Of a DNA stretch of 64,000 bases, positions 13,407-22,241 are shown one piece after another (position 1 is the first letter of the stretch; every line of letters starts with the position of its first letter). The notes under the pieces were generated by a model. It ran no database searches, was not told the origin of the DNA, and saw only the letters and a list, made by a program, of their open reading frames with translations. The DNA lies in NCBI GenBank assembly GCA_963784175.1, contig CAWAQJ010000001.1:3269-67268 (forward strand), written 5' to 3'. This DNA is from JAIBJN01 sp963784175 (GTDB lineage Bacteria > Actinomycetota > Thermoleophilia > Gaiellales > Gaiellaceae). The translations under genes and the position numbers were made by a program.

Positions 13407-14092
13407 GCGCCGCCTACGCCCTCGACGCCCTGGGCCCCGAGGAGCTGGACGAGTTCGAGAAGCACCTCGCGCACTGCGCGGAATGCCGCGAGCACGTCGC
13501 GGCGTTCCAGGAGACCGTCGCGGAGCTCGCCTACGACGTGGATGCCCCGGCGCCGTCGCCCGCGCTGCGGAACCGCGTGCTCGCCGACGCGCGCCGCGAG
13601 CAGCCCAAGGTCGTGGCCATGCCCCGCCGGCGCTGGGCCTTCCCGATCGCCGCGGCCGCGGCGTTCGCCGCCGGCTGCGTCGCACTCGGTCTCGCGTTCT
13701 GGGCTTCCGATCTCGCGCAGCAGCTCGACGACGAGCGCGCCGCGCTCCACCGCGCCGACGAGGTCGTGATCGCTCTCTCCGACCCGACGAGCACCCGGAT
13801 CCCGCTCGACGGCGCCAACGGCATCCTCGTCGTGAAGCCCGACTCGTCCGAGGGCTGGGTGCTCGTGAACGGCCTCGACGAGGCGCCCGAGGGAAAGACG
13901 TACGAAGCGTGGGTGATCGAAGACGGCGAGGCGACCGCGGCCGGCCTGTTCTCCGGCGGTGGCGAGCGGACGGTCGTGCCTCTCACCGAGCCCGTTCCCG
14001 AGGGCGCGATCGTCGCCGTCACGGTCGAGGAGGCCGGCGGCGTAGAGCAGTCCACGCAGGACCCGGTCTTCGTGAGCGAGCAAGCGGCCTGA
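13379..14092 (+). CDS. RskA-like anti-sigma factor with zinc-binding N-terminus
   Basis: A protein of 237 residues. Residues 1-60 form an anti-sigma domain with the zinc-type motif HLAHCAECREH. One membrane helix follows at about 84-106 (FPIAAAAAFAAGCVALGLAF), and the outer domain of about 125 residues matches RskA (GKTYEAWVIEDGEATAAGLF, VTVEEAGGVEQSTQDPVF). It should hold the preceding sigma factor at the membrane and release it after proteolysis. The start overlaps the sigma gene by 28 bases. The family is clear, but the signal it senses is not visible. Confidence 0.88.
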   Translation: MERTEIHELSAAYALDALGPEELDEFEKHLAHCAECREHVAAFQETVAELAYDVDAPAPSPALRNRVLADARREQPKVVAMPRRRWAFPIAAAAAFAAGCVALGLAFWASDLAQQLDDERAALHRADEVVIALSDPTSTRIPLDGANGILVVKPDSSEGWVLVNGLDEAPEGKTYEAWVIEDGEATAAGLFSGGGERTVVPLTEPVPEGAIVAVTVEEAGGVEQSTQDPVFVSEQAA

Positions 14093-14124
14093 CCCTCTCG
14101 CGCCGTCGCTAGACTCCGTCCTTC

Positions 14125-16557
14125 GTGCTCTTCGGAAGGCGTAAGCGCGGCGTGCGACAACGTCGCCGCCGGATCCGCAAGCTCAGATTTCTCGCTCTCG
14201 TCACCGTCGTCGGCTTCGTCGCGGCGGTGTCGTTCACGTTCGGCCTCGTGAGCTCGATCGCCAGCGAGCTCCCGCAGCTCGAGCCCGGCAACGAGCGCCG
14301 CGCCGAGCGCCTCGGCTACATCTACGCCTCGGACGGTAAGACGGTGCTGGCGGTCCTGCGCGGCTCGGAGAGCAGGGTCATCGTCGAATCCGACGAGATC
14401 GCGCCCGTCATGAAGCAGGCGATCGTCGCCGTCGAGGATCGCCGTTTCTGGGAGCACCAGGGCGTCGACATCCGGGGCATGGCGCGCGCGGTCTGGGCCG
14501 ACGTCCGTTCGCAGACGATCGTGCAGGGCGGCTCGACGATCACGCAGCAGTTCATCAAGAACCAGTACACGAAGCAGGAGCGCACGATCAGCCGGAAGCT
14601 CAAGGAGGCGGCGCTCGCCTGGCAGCTCGAGCAGCGGTGGTCGAAGGACCGGATCCTCACCTCGTACCTGAACACGATCTACTTCGGGAACGGGTCGTAC
14701 GGCATCGAGATGGCCGCGCGCGTGTACTTCGACAAGCACGCCGACGAGCTCGAGCTCCACGAGGCCGCGCTGCTCGCCGGCCTCCCGGCGAACCCCGGGT
14801 CGTTCGACCCCGCGTCCAACCCGGAGGTGGCCAAGGCGAGGCGGAAGACCGTCCTCCGCCTCATGCTCGAGCAGGGGCTGATCAAGCCCGACGACTACCG
14901 CAAGGCGGACGCGGCCCCGCTGCCCCCGCCCGACGAGATCGGGCTCCCCGGCTCCGGGAAGCGCGTCCAGTACTTCGCCGAGTACGTGAAGCAGCAGCTC
15001 GTCCCCTATTACGGCTCCGGCGAGGTCTTCGGCGGCGGCATGAAGATCTACACGTCCATCGATCTCGAGCTCCAGCAACTCGCGCGCGAGGCGATCGACA
15101 AGTGGCTCGTCGAGCCCGACGGTCCGACGGCAGCGCTGGTCGCCATCGACCCGCGCGACGGCAAGGTGCTGGCGATGGTCGGCGGCGAGAGCTTCCGCAA
15201 GAGCCAGTTCAACCTCGCCGTCCAGGGGCAGCGGCAGACGGGGTCCGCCTTCAAGCCGTTCGTCCTCACGGCCGCACTCGGGCAGGGCATCTCGCCGCAG
15301 ACGGTCTTCGAGTCCGAGCCGACGACGATCAACCTCGGAGACCAGCTCTGGTCGGTGGCCAACTACGAGGGCTCCTACCTCGGCCCGATCGACCTCACCG
15401 AGGCGACGATCCACTCCGACAACACGGTCTATGCGCAGCTGACCGCGCAGGTCGGGCCGAAGAACGTCGCCAACACGGCGCACCGGCTCGGCGTGACGCG
15501 GCCGCTCGACGACTACTTCGCCATCGGGCTCGGCGTCGAGGCGGTCAGTCCGCTCGAGATGGCACGTGCCTTCGCCACACTTGCGTCCGGCGGCAAGCGC
15601 ATCGACGGGAGCGTGCTCGGCAATCAGCCGCGCGCCGTTCTGCGCGTCGAGCACAACCGCCGGGCGGACTCGAACGACCCGGTGCCGAAGCAGGTCGTGA
15701 ACGGGAACGATGCCGCGATCGTCAATTCGATCCTCCAGGGCGTGGTCAACGAGGGAACCGGTGAGCGCGCGGCCCTCGACGACCGTCCCGTCGCCGGCAA
15801 GACCGGGACGACCGAGAACTACGGCGACGCGTGGTTCGTCGGCTACACGCCGCAGCTCGCGGTCGCCGTCTGGGTCGGCTACCCGAACCGCCTGAAGCCG
15901 ATGGAGACCGAGTACAACGGCGACCCGGTCGCCGGCGGAACCTTCCCCTCGCTGATCTGGAAGACGTTCGCCAAGACGGCGCTCGACCACCTAGAGGAGC
16001 CCCCGGCCTACTTCGACTCGCCCGTGTACGACGAGGTCTCCCCGCTCAACGTCGTCTATCGCAACAGCAAGTGGTACCTCGACAACGGAAACTGTCGGGA
16101 CGTCAAGCAGATCCTCTACTTCGTCGGCTCCGGGCCCGACCAGCCGGCGCCGTGCAAGCCCAACGAGGTCGACGTTCCGCATGTCGTCGGGTCTCGGCGC
16201 GACGTCGCCGAGGCACGGTTGCTCTCCATGCCGCTGACGCCGGAAATCATCTGGCGCCCGGCCAAGCCCGGGGAACGGCTTGGAGTCGTGACCGAGCAGA
16301 TGCCGGCGAGCGGCACGCTCTCCTCCTGGAGCACCGTGCGGATCGTCCTTCCCCGCGCGCGGAACGGACGCATCCCGGACGTGGTCGGGCTTTCACTGGA
16401 GCAGGCGCGCCACCGACTCGCCAAGCGCAGGCTCGCCGGGACGATTCGCGCCTACGCGGACGGCGCCCCCGCCGGGACCGTCCTCGCGCAGTTCCCGCGC
16501 GCGGGCCGGGCAGCCGTGCCGAACATGACCATCAGGCTCGTCGTCGCGCGCGGTTGA
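14125..16557 (+). CDS. Class A penicillin-binding protein with PASTA domains
   Basis: A bifunctional peptidoglycan synthase of 810 residues starting at GTG 14125. There is a basic N-terminus and one membrane anchor (about 20-45). The glycosyltransferase domain has catalytic EDRRFWEHQGVD (Glu104) and GGSTITQQFIKN (135-146). The transpeptidase domain has SAFK (Ser374, Lys377), SDN (431-433) and KTGTT (from Lys559). Two C-terminal PASTA repeats begin near 683 and 755 (DVPHVVG and IPDVVGLSLEQA). PASTA domains bind muropeptides or beta-lactams. It follows the anti-sigma gene closely but on its own start, and a small membrane protein follows it. Confidence 0.95.
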   Translation: MLFGRRKRGVRQRRRRIRKLRFLALVTVVGFVAAVSFTFGLVSSIASELPQLEPGNERRAERLGYIYASDGKTVLAVLRGSESRVIVESDEIAPVMKQAIVAVEDRRFWEHQGVDIRGMARAVWADVRSQTIVQGGSTITQQFIKNQYTKQERTISRKLKEAALAWQLEQRWSKDRILTSYLNTIYFGNGSYGIEMAARVYFDKHADELELHEAALLAGLPANPGSFDPASNPEVAKARRKTVLRLMLEQGLIKPDDYRKADAAPLPPPDEIGLPGSGKRVQYFAEYVKQQLVPYYGSGEVFGGGMKIYTSIDLELQQLAREAIDKWLVEPDGPTAALVAIDPRDGKVLAMVGGESFRKSQFNLAVQGQRQTGSAFKPFVLTAALGQGISPQTVFESEPTTINLGDQLWSVANYEGSYLGPIDLTEATIHSDNTVYAQLTAQVGPKNVANTAHRLGVTRPLDDYFAIGLGVEAVSPLEMARAFATLASGGKRIDGSVLGNQPRAVLRVEHNRRADSNDPVPKQVVNGNDAAIVNSILQGVVNEGTGERAALDDRPVAGKTGTTENYGDAWFVGYTPQLAVAVWVGYPNRLKPMETEYNGDPVAGGTFPSLIWKTFAKTALDHLEEPPAYFDSPVYDEVSPLNVVYRNSKWYLDNGNCRDVKQILYFVGSGPDQPAPCKPNEVDVPHVVGSRRDVAEARLLSMPLTPEIIWRPAKPGERLGVVTEQMPASGTLSSWSTVRIVLPRARNGRIPDVVGLSLEQARHRLAKRRLAGTIRAYADGAPAGTVLAQFPRAGRAAVPNMTIRLVVARG

Positions 16558-16607
16558 CGCCCGGCACCGCGGGTACAAGAATCGCGCCGGCCACAACAGG
16601 AGGTGTC

Positions 16608-17012
16608 ATGGAAGCGTCCGCCGCAGTCGTTCCGCCTGGCAACACCGGCCCCCTGGGGAACCGTCGTGGAATCGGGTTCGGGATCCTCTTGTTCATCGTC
16701 ACGTTCGGCTTCTATAGCTGGTACTGGGCGTTCAAGACCCAGGAGGAGGTGAAGCTGCACTCCGGGGAGGGCCTTGGCGGTGTGCTGGGCCTGGTGATCT
16801 GGATCCTCCTCAACCCCGTCAGCGCCTTCGTGATCCCGTCGGAGATCGGGAAGATGTACGAGAAGGACGGAGGCCAGCCGCCCGTCAACGGCTGGACCGG
16901 GCTCTGGCTCTTCCCGTTCGGCATCTTCATCATCCCGGCGATCGTCTGGTTCGTGAAGGTGCAGGAAGCGCTGAACGCCTACTGGGAGGCCAAGGGAGTT
17001 CCCGCTCCCTAG
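16608..17012 (+). CDS. DUF4234-type small membrane protein
   Basis: A protein of 134 residues starting at ATG 16608 behind an excellent ribosome-binding site (AGGAGGTG). Three hydrophobic segments are visible: GFGILLFIVTFGFYSWYWAF, GVLGLVIWILLNPVSAFVI and LWLFPFGIFIIPAIVWFVKV. The motif TFGFYSWYW near the first helix is typical of DUF4234. The C-terminus (QEALNAYWEAKG) is cytosolic-looking. Its function is unknown. It converges with, and overlaps by 4 bases, the glycosylase gene on the other strand. Confidence 0.8.
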   Translation: MEASAAVVPPGNTGPLGNRRGIGFGILLFIVTFGFYSWYWAFKTQEEVKLHSGEGLGGVLGLVIWILLNPVSAFVIPSEIGKMYEKDGGQPPVNGWTGLWLFPFGIFIIPAIVWFVKVQEALNAYWEAKGVPAP

Positions 17013-17581
17013 CGGAGCGCCGCCAGCGGGCGGCTGAGGAAGCGCGAGCCGGCCAGGCCGTAACGCCAGGGGAGCTCGGCCGCTCTCGTGATCCCGATGC
17101 GCGGGCCGGTCACCACCGGCTGGACGCTCCCGGCCGCGGAGAACGAGAACGGCGGCCGGTCGAGGGCGGCGCCGTCCTGATCGAGGCTGATCCCGAGCGC
17201 CTGGCAGAGGCGGCCCGGGCCCGAACAGAGCAGGCGCTCGTCGTCGAGACCGCGCCGCGCACGCATCTCGTCGAGCCCGGCGGTCGGCTCGAGCGCCCGC
17301 ACGAGCACAGCCTCCGCGACTCCCTCGCCGCCGCAGACGAGGTTGAGGCACCAGTGGATCCCGTACGAGCGGTAGACGTAGGCGTGGCCGGCGGGCCCGA
17401 ACATCGACCGGTTGCGCGGCGTCTGCCCGCGGTAGCCGTGGCTGGCCGGGTCCGCGGCGTCGTAGGCCTCGACCTCGACGATGCGACCGCCGACTCCGTC
17501 GACGAGCAGCGTGCAGCCGATGAGCTCCGGCGCGACCTCGTGGACGCTCCGCGCGAAGAACTCGCGCTCGAGCACGGTCAA
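17009..17581 (-). CDS. 3-methyladenine DNA glycosylase (Mpg/AAG family)
   Basis: A base-excision repair enzyme that removes alkylated purines. It has 190 residues, normal for bacterial AAG. Motifs include the catalytic-region IVEVEAYDAADPASH, the nucleotide-flipping region RNRSMFGPAGHAYVYRSYGI and SGPGRLCQALGI. Its start overlaps the stop of the upstream RemA-like gene by 4 bases (ATGA), so the two are translated together. The call is firm. Confidence 0.93.
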   Translation of the reverse strand: MTVLEREFFARSVHEVAPELIGCTLLVDGVGGRIVEVEAYDAADPASHGYRGQTPRNRSMFGPAGHAYVYRSYGIHWCLNLVCGGEGVAEAVLVRALEPTAGLDEMRARRGLDDERLLCSGPGRLCQALGISLDQDGAALDRPPFSFSAAGSVQPVVTGPRIGITRAAELPWRYGLAGSRFLSRPLAALR

Positions 17582-17937
17582 AACAGCTGCTCGGCCTCGG
17601 GCGGCTTGGCGCTCGCCTCGAGGAGCTTGCGCGCCCGGCGGCCGAGGTCGCCGAGGTCCACCCTGCCCTTCTCCGCGTCCTGGGCGATCCGCTCCGCAAA
17701 CGCGAGCGCCTCGTCGAGCAGGCGCGAGCCGGCGGCCAGGTCCTGGCCCATGTCGTGGAGGATCGTCCGCTCCGTCCGCGAGGCGACGATCGGCGCCGGG
17801 ATGCCGTCCACCCAGACCTGGGTGCGGCTTCCTCCTCCCCGGTCCTCGCCCCGGATCGGCTCGAGCGCGTAGATCTTGTCCGCGCGCGCGTACTTGCCGA
17901 ACCCGAGGAAGACCATGCGGGGCGCGGCGTCGGCCAT
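17578..17937 (-). CDS. RemA/DUF370-like protein
   Basis: A protein of 119 residues starting at ATG 17937 (MADAAPRMVFLGFGKYARAD). The segment FLGFGKYARADKIYALEPI, followed by VWVDGIPAPIVASRTERTIL, resembles the RemA/DUF370 fold. In Bacillus that fold is a DNA-binding matrix regulator, and in actinobacteria it occurs in a longer form. A helical C-terminal extension (EALAFAERIAQDAEKG) is added. It overlaps the glycosylase start. A longer upstream extension lacks coding character. The resemblance is by eye, so the regulatory role is inference. Confidence 0.6.
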   Translation of the reverse strand: MADAAPRMVFLGFGKYARADKIYALEPIRGEDRGGGSRTQVWVDGIPAPIVASRTERTILHDMGQDLAAGSRLLDEALAFAERIAQDAEKGRVDLGDLGRRARKLLEASAKPPEAEQLF

Positions 17938-18064
17938 GCGCTGATTATCGCAAGAGCGTCGGCCCGCTCCGTGAGCGCGGCACGGCGGTGGCGTCTCGAC
18001 GGCAAGGCTGCACGTCGACCTCGTGTCGTTCGACCCCGAGGCGCAGCTGGCCGCCACTCCCCCC

Positions 18065-18094
18065 GGGCGGCCAGCGCGCCTGTAAGGGCCGCCC
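18065..18094. terminator. GC-rich hairpin between aminotransferase and RemA-like genes
   Basis: GGGCGGCC (18065-18072) pairs with GGCCGCCC (18087-18094) in the gap after the minus-strand aminotransferase operon. No T run follows. It may act as a terminator for the operon ending at 18131. Confidence 0.35.
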
Positions 18095-18130
18095 GCCTCA
18101 CGTCATTGGGACGCTGCCAGCGGGCGGGAG

Positions 18131-19243
18131 TTAGCCGAGCGCCCTCGCGAGCGACTTGACGACCCGTTCCTGGTCTTCGACCGGCAAGCGCGCGTGGAAC
18201 GGCAGCGCAAGCGTGCGGGCGCTCGCGTCCTCGGAGACGGGGAGCATCCCCTCCCGATAGCCGAAGCGCTCGCGGTAGAACGGCTGCAGGTGGATGGACG
18301 GGAGGTACGGCTTGCTCGCCACGCCCTCCTCGCCGAGCCGAGCCATGACGCCGTTGCGGTCGACGCCGGGGGCGAGCTTCACGACGTACACGAACCACGA
18401 ACGCCGATGGTCCTCGTCATCCGGAAGCGGCGGCTCGACGCCCTCCACGGCGGCCAGGAGCTCCCCGTAGCGACGGGCGACCTCGGCTCGCGCGGCGAGG
18501 ATCTCGTCGAGCCGCTCCAGCTGCGCGAGCCCGAGGGCAGCGGAGATGTCGTCGAGCCGGTAGTTGTAGCCCAGGCGCGCGTGTGTGAGCCACTCGCCGG
18601 AGTCGCTGCGGCCCTGGTTCGACAGGCTCTTCAGGAGCGCCCATTCCTCCTCCGACCCGACGGCCACCGCCCCGCCCTCCCCGGTGGTCATCTGCTTGTT
18701 GGGATAGAACGCGAACACCGCCGGGCGCCCCGAGGATCCGATCGGGCGGCCGCGATACTCGGAGCCCAGGGCCTCGCACGCGTCCTCGACGATCGCGAGG
18801 CCGTGCCGCTCGGCGATCGCCTCCAGCTCGGCGAGCTCGACCGGGTAGCCGAAGATGTGCACCGGCAGGATCGCCTTCGTGCGCGGCGTGATCGCCGCCT
18901 CGACCGCGGCTGGGTCGAGGTTGAGCGTGTCGGGATCGATGTCGGCGAAGACAGGCGTCGCGCCTTCGTAGAGCGCGCAGTTGGCGGAGGCCACGAAGGA
19001 GAACGGCGTCGTCACGACCTCGTCCCCCGGGCCGATGCCCGCCAGGCGCATGCAGAGGTGGAGCCCGGCTGTGCCACTCGAGACCGCGGCGACGTAGGGC
19101 GCGCCGGTGCGCGCGGCGAGGGCCTCCTCGAAGCGGTCGATCATCGGGCCGAGCGAGAGCTGCCCCGAGCGGAGCGTCTCGACCACCAGCTCCTCCTCCC
19201 GCCCGTCGATCCAGGGCGCGGAGAGAGGGATCTGCTGCGTCAA
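18131..19243 (-). CDS. DegT/DnrJ/EryC1/StrS family aminotransferase
   Basis: A PLP-dependent sugar or small-molecule aminotransferase of about 370 residues. The family motifs are SSGTAGLHLCM, TTPFSFVASANC, VEDACEALGSEYRG and the PLP lysine in FYPNKQMTTGEGG. The end reads LQPFYRERFGYREG and LPFHARL. I place the start at TTG 19243, which overlaps the ilvE stop as TTGA and begins the conserved TQQIPLSAPWIDG. An in-frame ATG at 19294 would extend into ilvE. Relatives make amino sugars for envelope glycans, but no sugar genes lie nearby, so the substrate is open. Confidence 0.9.
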   Translation of the reverse strand: MTQQIPLSAPWIDGREEELVVETLRSGQLSLGPMIDRFEEALAARTGAPYVAAVSSGTAGLHLCMRLAGIGPGDEVVTTPFSFVASANCALYEGATPVFADIDPDTLNLDPAAVEAAITPRTKAILPVHIFGYPVELAELEAIAERHGLAIVEDACEALGSEYRGRPIGSSGRPAVFAFYPNKQMTTGEGGAVAVGSEEEWALLKSLSNQGRSDSGEWLTHARLGYNYRLDDISAALGLAQLERLDEILAARAEVARRYGELLAAVEGVEPPLPDDEDHRRSWFVYVVKLAPGVDRNGVMARLGEEGVASKPYLPSIHLQPFYRERFGYREGMLPVSEDASARTLALPFHARLPVEDQERVVKSLARALG

Positions 19244-20175
19244 GACCCCGGTGCCGCCGGCGTCTTCTCGGCGTACTCGAGCCAGCGCGACCACCGCTCG
19301 TCGCGACCGCGGACGACGTCGAAGAACGCGTCCTGGATCGCCTTCGTCACCGGCCCCGGCGCGCCAACCTCGTGGTCGTCAACCGACCGTACCGGCGTGA
19401 CCTCGGCGGCCGTGCCGCACATGAACACCTCGTCGGCCAGGTACAGGTCGGAGCGGATCATCCCCCGCTCCTGGACGGCGTAGCCGAGGGCCTGCGCGAT
19501 CTCCATGACGGTCTCGCGCGTGATGCCGGGCAGGATGGAGACCGAGAGGTCCGGCGTGATGATGATCTCGTCCTTGACGACGAAGATGTTCTCGCCGGAG
19601 CCGTCAGCCACCCGCCCGTCGTCCGTGAGCAGGATCGCCTCGTCGTAGCCGGCGCGCGTCGCCTCGATGACGGCGAGCATCGAGTTGAGGTAGATGCCCG
19701 TCGCCTTGGAGACGTGCGGGATCGTGTTCGGCCCGACGCGCTGCCAGGAGGAGATCTTCGCGCGGATGCCCTTCTCGAGCGCGTCCTCGCCGAGGTAGGT
19801 GCCCCACCGCCACGTCATGAGGACGACGTCGACGGGGTTCGTGCCCGGGTGGACGCCGAGCTCGCCGAAGCCGTAGAACGCGATCGGGCGGATGTAGCAG
19901 TCCGAGAGCCCGTTCACGCCGATCAGCTCGTGGGTCGCGGCCCGCAGCTCTTCCACCGAGTGCGGGACCTCCATGTGCAGGAGCTCGGCGGAGCGGTGGA
20001 GCCGCGCGAGATGGTCGGTCAGCCGGAACACCGCCGGCCCTGCCTCCGTCTCGTAGCAGCGGATCCCCTCGAACACGCCGGAGCCGTAATGCAGCCCGTG
20101 CGCGCCGACGTGGACCTTCGCGTCGGCCCAGTCCACGAGCTCGCCGTTCATCCAAATCTTCTCGGTCGCTTGCAT
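19240..20175 (-). CDS. ilvE: Branched-chain amino acid aminotransferase
   Basis: Fold type IV PLP enzyme of 311 residues that makes Leu, Ile and Val from their keto acids. Motifs are HYGSGVFEGIRCY, the lysine in HVSKATGIYLNSMLA, and DGSGENIFVV with SILPGITRETVMEIA. The length is normal. It starts 10 bases after the YbaK gene stop and its own stop overlaps the DegT gene start, so it lies inside the five-gene amino-acid operon 23392-18131. The call is firm. Confidence 0.95.
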   Translation of the reverse strand: MQATEKIWMNGELVDWADAKVHVGAHGLHYGSGVFEGIRCYETEAGPAVFRLTDHLARLHRSAELLHMEVPHSVEELRAATHELIGVNGLSDCYIRPIAFYGFGELGVHPGTNPVDVVLMTWRWGTYLGEDALEKGIRAKISSWQRVGPNTIPHVSKATGIYLNSMLAVIEATRAGYDEAILLTDDGRVADGSGENIFVVKDEIIITPDLSVSILPGITRETVMEIAQALGYAVQERGMIRSDLYLADEVFMCGTAAEVTPVRSVDDHEVGAPGPVTKAIQDAFFDVVRGRDERWSRWLEYAEKTPAAPGS

Positions 20176-20185
20176 GGATCGAAGG

Positions 20186-20665
20186 TTACTCCACGGTCAC
20201 GTCCGCGGCCCGGGCACGCGCCAGGCGGACGAGGTCGCTCGGCGCCAGCGCAGCCATGTGCCTGTGCGACCCCGCGCCGATCCAGACCACCTCGTGCGCG
20301 AGCAGTGCCCGGTCGATGAGCACGGTCTCGATTCCCGGGAGCGGAAACGGCGCCACGCCGCCGGGAGGGAAGCCCGTGAGGCCCTCGACTGCGTCGGGGC
20401 GCACCGACTTGACCCGCTCGCCTCCCGCGCTGGATGCGACCTTCCCGGTGTCCGCGCGCTTGTCGCCGGGAACCATGACGACGATCGCGCGGCCGTCGCA
20501 CGAGAAGACGAGCGTCTTGACGATCTGCTCCACGGGCGCACCTGCCGCGTTGGCCGCGTCCTCGGCAGTCGGCGTGCCCTCGCCGAACTCCTCGATGCGC
20601 GCTTCCACCCGGCTCTCCTGGAGGACGCCGGCGACCCGGCGAACCGCCTCGGGCCAGTTATCCAT
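20186..20665 (-). CDS. YbaK/EbsC (ProX-like) aminoacyl-tRNA deacylase
   Basis: A trans-editing domain protein of 159 residues. It is expected to hydrolyse mischarged tRNA such as Ala- or Cys-tRNA-Pro. The family lysine region is VEQIVKTLVFSCDGRAIVVM. GFPPGGVAPFP is the conserved GxxxGGxxPxG-type loop, and VWIGAGSHRHMAAL lies near the end. The start overlaps the serA stop by 8 bases. Which amino acid it edits cannot be told from sequence. Confidence 0.88.
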   Translation of the reverse strand: MDNWPEAVRRVAGVLQESRVEARIEEFGEGTPTAEDAANAAGAPVEQIVKTLVFSCDGRAIVVMVPGDKRADTGKVASSAGGERVKSVRPDAVEGLTGFPPGGVAPFPLPGIETVLIDRALLAHEVVWIGAGSHRHMAALAPSDLVRLARARAADVTVE

Positions 20666-22241
20666 TCGTCCGCTCGAGCACGATCGCCCGCGGGTCGAGC
20701 AGGCCGGGCTCGGCCCGAATCCGCTCGAGCAGGTCCGGCGTGATCGGGCTGTCGAGCGTGAGCACCATGAGCGCGCGGTTCTTCGGGCGGTTCCGGGACA
20801 CGGCCATGTTGGCGATGTTGATGTCCGCCTCGCCGAGCAGCGTCCCGATGCGACCGATGCGACCGGGGCGGTCGTCGTTGACGACGAAGAGCATGAGCGG
20901 CTCGAGCACGATCTCGACGTCGTACCCGAGCGCGCGCACGAGGCGCGGCTCGTGGTCGGAGCCCATGACGCTGCCGACGACGTTGAACTCCTCGCCTCCG
21001 GCGACTGCGGTCACGGAGACCAGGCTGCGGAAATCGCGCACCGCCGCCCGCCGCTCCTCCCGGACCTCGATCCCGCGCTCCTGCGCCACGAGCGGGGCGT
21101 TCACGTAGTTGACCGGCTCCTCGACGCGGCCCTGGAAGGCGCCGTTGAGAGCGGCGACCGTGAGGAGGCGCGTGTCGCGCTCGGCCAGCTCGCCGAGATA
21201 GGCGAAGTCGAGGCGCGCCGCGTTGCCGCCGGCGAGCTCCACGGCGAGCGCGCCGAGCTGCGCCGCGAGGGGCAGGAACGGGCCCAGGACGTCGAGGTCC
21301 TCGGGGGAGGCGCCGGGGACGTTGACCGCGTTGGTCACGAGCCCGCCTTCGAGGGCGGACGCCACCTGCTCGGCGACGATCAGGCCGGCGCGGTCCTGAG
21401 CCTCCTCGGTCGAGGCGGCCAGGTGAGGCGTGACGACGACGTTGTCGAGGGCGAGGAGCGGGCCCGAGTACGGCTCGTCGGCGAAGACGTCGATCGCCGC
21501 CCCCGCGACCTTGCCGCTCGTGAGCCCCTCGACCAGAGCCGCCTCGTCGATCAGCTCGCCCCGGGCGACGTTGACGATCCGGACCCCGTCTTTCATCTGC
21601 GCGATCTCCTCCGCGCCGATCAGGCCGCGCGTGTCCGCGGTCAGGGTCGCGTGGAGCGAGACGAAGTCGGCCTCGGCGAAGAGCGCATCCAGCGACTCGG
21701 CCTGCTCGGCGCCGAGCTCCCGGAAGCGCTCGGGCGCCACGTAGGGGTCGTGGGCGAGGACGCGCATCTCGAAGCCGCGTGCCCGGCGCGCCACCTGCTG
21801 GCCGATCCTTCCGAACCCGACGAGGCCGAGAGTCTTGTCGGCGAGCTCGATGCCGCCGAAGCGAGAGCGCTCCCAGCGGCTCTCCTTGAGCGCGCCGTGT
21901 GCCTGCGGGATCTGGCGGGTGAGGGCGAGCAGAAGGCCCATCGTGTGCTCGGCCGCCGAGATCACTGTCGACTGCGGGGCGTTGGCGACGAGGATGCCCG
22001 CTTTCGACGCGGCGGCGAGGTCGACGTTGTCGACGCCGACGCCCGCTCGGCCGATCACCTTGAGGCGCTCGGCGCGCGCAATCAGGTCGGCAGTGACCTG
22101 CGTCCCGCTGCGGATGATGATCGCGTCGTACTCGCCGATGCGCTCGTTCAGGTCTCCGTCGGTCGAGACGTCGACGTCGAACTTCTTCCGGAGGAGCTCG
22201 ATGCCCGCTTCGGCGATGGGCTCCCTGACGAGGACCTTCAC
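20658..22241 (-). CDS. serA: D-3-phosphoglycerate dehydrogenase
   Basis: First step of serine synthesis, oxidising 3-phosphoglycerate with NAD. It has 527 residues, matching the long actinobacterial type with an extra ASB domain and C-terminal ACT domain. NAD-binding is GLVGFGRIGQQVARRA, with catalytic IVNVARGELIDEAALVE and the histidine in VVTPHLAASTEEAQDR. The ACT domain starts near LMLFVVNDDRPGRIGRI and should bind serine. The start GTG 22241 overlaps the upstream aminotransferase stop as GTGA. Confidence 0.96.
   Translation of the reverse strand: MKVLVREPIAEAGIELLRKKFDVDVSTDGDLNERIGEYDAIIIRSGTQVTADLIARAERLKVIGRAGVGVDNVDLAAASKAGILVANAPQSTVISAAEHTMGLLLALTRQIPQAHGALKESRWERSRFGGIELADKTLGLVGFGRIGQQVARRARGFEMRVLAHDPYVAPERFRELGAEQAESLDALFAEADFVSLHATLTADTRGLIGAEEIAQMKDGVRIVNVARGELIDEAALVEGLTSGKVAGAAIDVFADEPYSGPLLALDNVVVTPHLAASTEEAQDRAGLIVAEQVASALEGGLVTNAVNVPGASPEDLDVLGPFLPLAAQLGALAVELAGGNAARLDFAYLGELAERDTRLLTVAALNGAFQGRVEEPVNYVNAPLVAQERGIEVREERRAAVRDFRSLVSVTAVAGGEEFNVVGSVMGSDHEPRLVRALGYDVEIVLEPLMLFVVNDDRPGRIGRIGTLLGEADINIANMAVSRNRPKNRALMVLTLDSPITPDLLERIRAEPGLLDPRAIVLERTNG

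Noticed and set aside
13531..15990. Minus-strand frame of 819 codons opposite the penicillin-binding protein
   Set aside because: It is a GC-bias shadow: low-complexity Arg/Asp/Leu-rich product opposite a fully recognised gene.
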